A stretch of DNA of 17,699 nt from the NCBI GenBank assembly GCA_946478775.1, contig CAMLDR010000088.1, positions 1 through 17,699 of the forward strand, in the 5' to 3' direction. Origin of the DNA: an uncultured Flavobacteriales bacterium (lineage in GTDB: Bacteria > Bacteroidota > Bacteroidia > Flavobacteriales > Crocinitomicaceae). This document shows, piece by piece, positions 13,453 to 17,699 of the stretch (position 1 is its first letter; each line of letters starts with the position of its first letter). The notes beneath the pieces were generated by a model that saw only the letters and a list, made by a program, of their open reading frames with translations, did not search any database and was not told where the DNA came from. The position numbers were made by a program, and so were the translations under genes.

Positions 13453-14835
13453 ATGATGACTTCTTCTCTCCATCCGAAAAAAATCCTTCCAGGAATTTTA
13501 TTCTTCCTGACGCTTTTTGGATATGCTCAAACTGCCAATGATTCCCTCATTGTTTTGGCAAATCATCAGCTCTACAAAGTCAACAAGAATAACGGGGGAG
13601 TGAGTCCATATTTAAACATTACCAATTTTCCCGCTATCGAGCCGTTTAGCCTTGACTGGAGTGAGTCTCAAAATTGCTATTACGGAATTGAATTTTCTTT
13701 GGGAAACTCGCTCTTTAAAATTTCCGAAACCGGTGTATACACCACATTAGGACCTGTAAACGTTCCAGGATATACGATTTCTGTCATGGAAGGAATTGCC
13801 TTTAACCCACAAAACAATCAATTGTATATTTCTGTCAGCCTGAATGGCGGGCCGTCGGAAGGAGATTATTGTTCGGAAACATTGGTCCGGGTAAACCTGG
13901 TTACGATGGAGGGTCAAATCATTGGAACTTTCGGTCATCCTACAACCAATGCACTTGAGTCGGAAGCGGATGCCATTGAATTTGATGAACAGGGAGGGCT
14001 TTTCTATTTTGATTGCACGGTAAACTCGGACAGCCGCATTTTCAAACAAGATTTAAATTTCCTGAATCCTCCCGTTTTGTTGTGCCAGGCTCCTTATTAC
14101 TCCATGGCAGATCTGACAGTCAAAGACAACGAGATCTTTATTGCCCGGGGCAGCGGCACTTATATTGTAAATAAATGCTCTGCTACTGGAGGATCCCTGC
14201 AAACTGTCAATCTGGCTCCCAATTCGCTATTCAATGGAACCCATCTTCGCGGAATAACCTGGAAACCCACAGACTGCACCCAACAACCCATTGCAAGTTT
14301 TACAGCTTTGGATTCAACCATTGGCTCACCGGGATTAACGGTGCATTTCTCCAACTCCAGTCAAAATGCAACTTCCTTTCATTTTCAATTTGCCCCTAAT
14401 TTAGCAACCAGCACAACCAATGTCAACGAAATCGTCTCTGCAACATTCAATCTGCCCGGAATCTATCCTGTGATACTGACAGCCATTAACGGTGAGTGTT
14501 CCGATACGAGTATCATTTATATTACCATTCTCGGTTCAACGAATGAACCCGATACGACTTATAAAAACCCCATTCTCGCTAATTCATTTACTCCCAACGG
14601 AGATGGGATTAACGATGAGTTTTTCCTGACATTCCCCGGTTCCACAAGTATTCACGTCACTATTTTGAATCGTTGGGGAAATCGCATAAAGGAATTAACC
14701 GGTCTGAATGAAAAGTGGGATGGAAAAGAAAATGGTCAGCCGGTTTCGGACGGTGTTTATTTTTACACCTATGAAGTGAGCTTTGCAAATCAGGCGCCGG
14801 TTTCCGGACATGGATTTTTGACTTTAATCCGGTAA
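13453..14835 (+). CDS. secreted PKD-domain protein with T9SS type B sorting domain
   Basis: This 460-residue protein is predicted to leave the cell by type IX secretion. It begins with a signal peptide (1-25, ending LTLFGYAQ). Residues 30-275 form a region rich in short beta-strands that could be a propeller-like repeat domain. A PKD-like domain follows at about 278-361, with the strand LPGIYPVILTAING. The C-terminal 88 residues are the gliding-motility-associated type B signal: NSFTPNGDGINDEF (377-390), LNRWGNRI (405-412), WDGKENG (422-428) and DGVYFYTYE (433-441), ending GFLTLIR. Two ATGs occur in tandem at 13453 and 13456, and either could be the start. The nearest upstream promoter-like sequence, TAACTTAG at about 13403-13410, is imperfect. 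The function is unknown; it could be an adhesin or matrix protein. Confidence 0.87.
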   Translation: MMTSSLHPKKILPGILFFLTLFGYAQTANDSLIVLANHQLYKVNKNNGGVSPYLNITNFPAIEPFSLDWSESQNCYYGIEFSLGNSLFKISETGVYTTLGPVNVPGYTISVMEGIAFNPQNNQLYISVSLNGGPSEGDYCSETLVRVNLVTMEGQIIGTFGHPTTNALESEADAIEFDEQGGLFYFDCTVNSDSRIFKQDLNFLNPPVLLCQAPYYSMADLTVKDNEIFIARGSGTYIVNKCSATGGSLQTVNLAPNSLFNGTHLRGITWKPTDCTQQPIASFTALDSTIGSPGLTVHFSNSSQNATSFHFQFAPNLATSTTNVNEIVSATFNLPGIYPVILTAINGECSDTSIIYITILGSTNEPDTTYKNPILANSFTPNGDGINDEFFLTFPGSTSIHVTILNRWGNRIKELTGLNEKWDGKENGQPVSDGVYFYTYEVSFANQAPVSGHGFLTLIR

Positions 14836-14931
14836 CTCAAGCGAAACCACATCGGGTTACTCCGGGACTCGCTCTGCGCAAGAAGATTTTAACACCCGCT
14901 TTTCACTCACAAAAACTGAAGAAAAAAGCAT

Positions 14932-14939
14932 TATCTTTG
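14932..14939 (+). promoter_or_regulatory. -7 box immediately before lepA
   Basis: TATCTTTG matches TAnnTTTG and ends only 4 bases before ATG 14944, so the transcript should start at or very near the start codon. No TTTG occurs at the usual -33 distance. Confidence 0.55.
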
Positions 14940-14943
14940 CGCC

Positions 14944-16740
14944 ATGAAGCATATCCGCAATTTTTGTATTATCGCGCACATCGACCATGGTAAGAGCACG
15001 TTAGCTGATCGTTTGTTGCAAACAACTGGAACTATTTCTGATCGTGATATGCAGGCGCAAGCTTTGGACAATATGGATTTGGAACGTGAGCGCGGGATCA
15101 CAATTAAATCGCATGCCATTCAAATGAACTATAAATTTGAAGGGCAGGAATATGTGTTGAACCTCATTGACACTCCCGGACACGTGGATTTCTCTTACGA
15201 AGTTTCACGCTCTATTGCGGCTTGCGAAGGAGCTCTATTGATTGTAGATGCTACGCAGGGAATTGAAGCACAAACCATTTCCAACCTCTACCTTGCTTTG
15301 GAGCACGATCTGGAAATCATCCCAATCTTAAATAAGATGGACTTGCCAAGTGCAAATCCGGAAGAAGTGACCGATCAAATTGTGGAATTGATAGGCTGCG
15401 ATCCAAAAGATGTTATTCCGGCTTCAGGAAAAACGGGAATGGGTGTGGATGATATTTTAAGGGCAATTATCGAGCGGGTTCCTTCTCCGAAAGGCGATGA
15501 GCAAGGTCAGTTACAGGCCATGATTTTTGACTCGGTGTTTAATCCCTTTAGAGGAATCATCGCTTATTACCGTGTTAAGAATGGTGTTATCAAAAAGGGC
15601 GACAAAGTTCGTTTCTTAAATACAGGAAAAGATTACAATGCAGACGAAGTAGGAATTCTGAAAATGGACCTGAGTCCGAAGAAGGAAGTTCGTGCGGGTG
15701 ATGTTGGATATATTATTTCGGGAATTAAAACGGCTAAAGAAGTAAAGGTTGGAGATACGATTACCCTTACTGCAGACCCTTGTGAAGTTCCGATTAAAGG
15801 ATTTGAAGACGTAAAACCAATGGTATTTGCCGGAATTTACCCGGTAGAGACCGATGAATACGAAGAATTGCGTTACTCCATGGAGAAATTGCAGTTGAAT
15901 GATTCCTCTTTGGTATTCGAACCGGAATCTTCTGCTGCACTTGGTTTCGGGTTCCGTTGTGGGTTCCTGGGGATGCTGCACATGGAAATTATCCAGGAAC
16001 GTTTGGAGCGCGAGTTCAACATGACGGTAATCACTACCGTACCGAACGTTTCTTACTATTGCTATACAACCCGTGATCCGGAAGCGAGAATGCTGGTAAA
16101 CAATCCGTCTGAATTGCCGGATCCTTCCAGTTTGGATCGTATTGAAGAACCTTATATCAAGGCGCAGGTCATCACGAAGTCAGAGTACATCGGACAAATT
16201 ATGTCTTTGTGTATTGAGAAGCGCGGTGAGTTGAAAAACCAGGTTTATCTGACGCAGGATCGTGTAGAAATAACTTTCGAAATGCCTTTGGCAGAGATTG
16301 TATTTGACTTTTACGACCGATTGAAATCCGTTTCGCGCGGTTATGCATCCTTCGATTACCATCCGATCGGGTATAAGGAATCCGATTTGATCCGCATGGA
16401 TATCTTGTTGAATGGCGAACAATTGGATGCTCTTTCCGCATTGGTTCACCGCAGCAATGCATACGACCTTGGAAAGAAAATTTGTGTGAAATTGAAAGAA
16501 TTGATCCCGAGACAGCAATTCGAAATTCCAATTCAGGCAGCAATCGGTGCAAAGATTATTGCTCGTGAAACAATCAAAGCATTACGTAAAGACGTAACTG
16601 CCAAATGTTACGGGGGTGATATTTCCCGTAAACGCAAGTTATTGGAAAAACAAAAAGAAGGAAAGAAACGTATGCGCCAGGTTGGTAAAGTGGAGATTCC
16701 ACAGGAAGCGTTTATGGCTGTATTGAAATTGAACGATTAA
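14944..16740 (+). CDS. lepA: elongation factor 4 (LepA) GTPase
   Basis: LepA is a ribosome-bound translational GTPase linked to back-translocation and to ribosome biogenesis. At 598 residues it is full length. The GTPase motifs are in order: AHIDHGKST (11-19), RGIT (50-53), DTPGH (76-80), NKMD (130-133) and SGKTG (161-165); the last is SAK in many homologues. The unique LepA C-terminal domain is present, from about [18 protein letters not shown] onward, with [19 protein letters not shown] and a basic KKRMRQVG end. The ATG at 14944 is fixed by the conserved N-terminus. A strong symmetric terminator begins 11 bases after the stop. It follows the T9SS type B gene by 108 bp and appears to be transcribed alone. 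Confidence 0.98.
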   Translation: MKHIRNFCIIAHIDHGKSTLADRLLQTTGTISDRDMQAQALDNMDLERERGITIKSHAIQMNYKFEGQEYVLNLIDTPGHVDFSYEVSRSIAACEGALLIVDATQGIEAQTISNLYLALEHDLEIIPILNKMDLPSANPEEVTDQIVELIGCDPKDVIPASGKTGMGVDDILRAIIERVPSPKGDEQGQLQAMIFDSVFNPFRGIIAYYRVKNGVIKKGDKVRFLNTGKDYNADEVGILKMDLSPKKEVRAGDVGYIISGIKTAKEVKVGDTITLTADPCEVPIKGFEDVKPMVFAGIYPVETDEYEELRYSMEKLQLNDSSLVFEPESSAALGFGFRCGFLGMLHMEIIQERLEREFNMTVITTVPNVSYYCYTTRDPEARMLVNNPSELPDPSSLDRIEEPYIKAQVITKSEYIGQIMSLCIEKRGELKNQVYLTQDRVEITFEMPLAEIVFDFYDRLKSVSRGYASFDYHPIGYKESDLIRMDILLNGEQLDALSALVHRSNAYDLGKKICVKLKELIPRQQFEIPIQAAIGAKIIARETIKALRKDVTAKCYGGDISRKRKLLEKQKEGKKRMRQVGKVEIPQEAFMAVLKLND

Positions 16741-16751
16741 AATTATACGAC

Positions 16752-16791
16752 AAAAAAACAGGCACGTGATTAATCGCGTGCCTGTTTTTTT
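16752..16791. terminator. 40-bp palindromic bidirectional terminator between lepA and the 64-residue gene
   Basis: Bases 16752-16791 form a 40-bp palindrome with a single imperfect pair (T16767 opposite G16776, a possible G-U pair). It has seven A, a stem with GGCACG/CGTGCC, core GATTAATC and a closing T-tract. It lies between convergent genes: lepA ends at 16740 and the minus-strand gene ends at 16804. GC-rich stem plus T-tract is present on both strands, so it can terminate both. It has the same length and core as the element at 5962-6001. Confidence 0.9.
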
Positions 16792-16803
16792 TAATGTTAT
16801 TTT

Positions 16804-16998
16804 CTATGCCGAGCAGCCTTTCCAAGCGAAAAGTGCTACAACTATCCATACAAGACCTTTGATCAGGAAAAACAAAAAACCGGCAACTCCGGCACGCTTA
16901 AGCCATTTCTTGCGTTTAAGTGCTTTTTCATCAGCCTGAGGCTGATCCTGCAGTTCTTGTTGTTGTTCTCTCACCTTCATAAAAAACCATTCGTCCAT
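16804..16998 (-). CDS. small single-pass membrane protein of unknown function
   Basis: I do not recognise this 64-residue protein. The N-terminal half is polar and Gln-rich (QQQELQDQPQADE, 12-24) and then strongly basic (LKRKKWLKR, 27-35). One hydrophobic helix follows at about 37-59, and a short tail ends in KGCSA. The basic patch before the helix suggests N-in/C-out topology in the inner membrane. ATG 16996-16998 is the longest start; ATG 16978-16980 (residue 7) is an alternative. It lies 38 bp after the acidic protein gene on the same strand and ends at the shared terminator, so it is the last gene of a three-gene run. Its coding status rests on that placement and on a plausible membrane-protein composition. 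Confidence 0.62.
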   Translation of the reverse strand: MDEWFFMKVREQQQELQDQPQADEKALKRKKWLKRAGVAGFLFFLIKGLVWIVVALFAWKGCSA

Positions 16999-17036
16999 TC
17001 ACGAACCAACGGTTTCGATTTTAGTATTCGATTGAA

Positions 17037-17396
17037 TTAATCTTCGTCTTCTTCATCCGCCGCCTCATCCGGAGCATCGTCGTAAGAATCATCGTCGTCA
17101 TCAGCATCAACGTCATCTTCCTCTTCTACTTTTGCATCTGCAGCATCGAAATCATCTTCGAAATCATCTTCTTCATCATCTTCAACAGATGGTGATTTTA
17201 ATGTCGATTTAGGAAGCTTTACCAGGTAAATGACCTCTTCCGTTTCCCATAACAAAGAATCAAAGATATCTCCGGTTATTGGATTTGTCATTTTCGTTGT
17301 GCTTCCGGAAAATCCATCCGGGAAAGCCATTAATAATTGTTTCTTCTGATCGATATTCAGCTTATCATAGCTAATGATTGACTTTTTTTTCGACAT
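17037..17396 (-). CDS. conserved-looking small protein with a very acidic C-terminal tail
   Basis: This is a 119-residue protein whose function I do not know. Residues 1-65 look folded: a basic MSKKK start, SYDKLNIDQKKQLLMAFPDGF (9-29), and a strand-rich part ending EEVIYLVKLPKS. Residues 72-119 are an acidic tail with 33 Asp/Glu in 48 positions and one Lys. Such tails often bind basic partners (histone-like or ribosomal proteins) or divalent metals, but that is inference. I recall similar Bacteroidota proteins carrying automatic names such as DNA primase; nothing here resembles a primase catalytic domain. The gene starts with ATG 17394-17396, 4 bp after the upstream 97-residue gene, so the two are almost certainly co-transcribed. 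The low-complexity DNA of the tail (about 17040-17190) is a coding consequence. Confidence 0.78.
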   Translation of the reverse strand: MSKKKSIISYDKLNIDQKKQLLMAFPDGFSGSTTKMTNPITGDIFDSLLWETEEVIYLVKLPKSTLKSPSVEDDEEDDFEDDFDAADAKVEEEDDVDADDDDDSYDDAPDEAADEEDED

Positions 17397-17400
17397 GCTT

Positions 17401-17694
17401 TTATATTTCTAGTTTGATGATACGATGAGTTGGAATAAGAACGTGTTGTTTTAAAACGATTGCAACGTCTGTCACTGCCCAGATAGTTGTATTTACAACC
17501 TTATCCCCACTATCGTCTGCAAAGTAAATCTTTACTTTATAATGTTCCAAATTTCCCAGAGAAATTGCACGATTAACATCCGCCTTACGAATGGCAATCA
17601 AATCGGTGTCTTCCAAAACTTCCTCTTTCGGAAAATGCAAACCTGCTACTTCTTCTTTTTCAATTTGAACAAAATTAGTTGTGTCCATTTCCAT
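17401..17694 (-). CDS. small hypothetical protein, probably Bacteroidota-specific
   Basis: This 97-residue protein of unknown function begins with an acidic stretch (IEKEEV, KEEVLEDTD). The second half looks like a compact beta-rich domain: DLIAIRKADVNRAISLGN (31-48), then HYKVKIYFAD (51-60), NTTIWAVTDVAIVLK (68-82) and a closing strand HRIIKLEI. Alternating hydrophobic strands suggest a small barrel or sheet, which is an inference. The first ATG (17692-17694) and a second two codons later (17686-17688) are both possible starts. The promoter lies beyond the window edge. It is the first visible gene of the run that continues with the acidic-tail protein and the small membrane protein. Confidence 0.75.
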   Translation of the reverse strand: MEMDTTNFVQIEKEEVAGLHFPKEEVLEDTDLIAIRKADVNRAISLGNLEHYKVKIYFADDSGDKVVNTTIWAVTDVAIVLKQHVLIPTHRIIKLEI

Positions 17695-17699
17695 TTTTG

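Noticed and set aside
17037..17396. Possible naming of the acidic-tail protein as DNA primase
   Set aside because: No TOPRIM, zinc-finger or archaeo-eukaryotic primase motifs are visible in its 119 residues; the name would be unsupported.

Overview
The window looks like chromosome of a Bacteroidota member, most likely a Flavobacteriales organism of the Fluviicola / Crocinitomicaceae kind (the genus is an inference). The signs are: two secreted proteins with type IX secretion (T9SS) C-terminal signals, one type A and one type B; promoter boxes of the Bacteroidota form TTTG-N19/20-TAnnTTTG; few Shine-Dalgarno sequences; a DUF4286 protein beside rsmA; a DksA-like protein without its zinc cysteines next to lspA; and moderate-to-low GC. 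I see no rRNA, tRNA, insertion sequence, prophage or CRISPR array.

Layout. At 1-2633 (+) a 5'-truncated kdsB (CMP-KDO synthetase, for lipid A core) is followed after 25 bp by a secreted M61-family metallopeptidase. At 2641-3451 a small antitoxin/RelE-ParE toxin pair (- strand) is bracketed by two related palindromic repeats and has its own textbook promoter. At 3478-4534 (-) dksA-like and lspA form a tight pair; lspA starts with TTG one base after the dksA-like stop. At 4794-5895 (-) a DUF4286 gene overlaps rsmA by 11 bp. At 6019-9006 (-) lies a 995-residue secreted modular protein with seven Asp-rich MopE-like repeats and a T9SS type A tail. At 9166-12200 (-) a three-gene unit holds a Wzz-type chain-length protein, an O-antigen ligase/polymerase-like membrane protein and riboflavin synthase (ribE). 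Divergent from it, at 12418-13296 (+), is a bestrophin-family channel gene. At 13453-14835 (+) is a PKD-containing T9SS type B protein, and at 14944-16740 (+) is lepA. At 16804-17694 (-) a run of three small unknown genes includes one with an extremely acidic tail.

How the genes fit together. Most of the window is cell-envelope and housekeeping work: KDO activation, lipoprotein signal peptide removal, surface polysaccharide chain length and ligation, and T9SS cargo, set among ribosome genes (rsmA, lepA) and riboflavin synthesis. The toxin-antitoxin cassette is the only clearly accessory element.

I do not see a complete new defence or biosynthetic system. The most interesting signals are non-coding. 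Two 40-bp near-perfect palindromic terminators, 10.8 kb apart, share a GATTAATC core and differ by mostly compensatory stem changes. A second palindromic repeat flanks the toxin-antitoxin pair as direct copies. Several genes have a promoter -7 box only 4-5 bases from their ATG, which predicts leaderless or nearly leaderless mRNAs.
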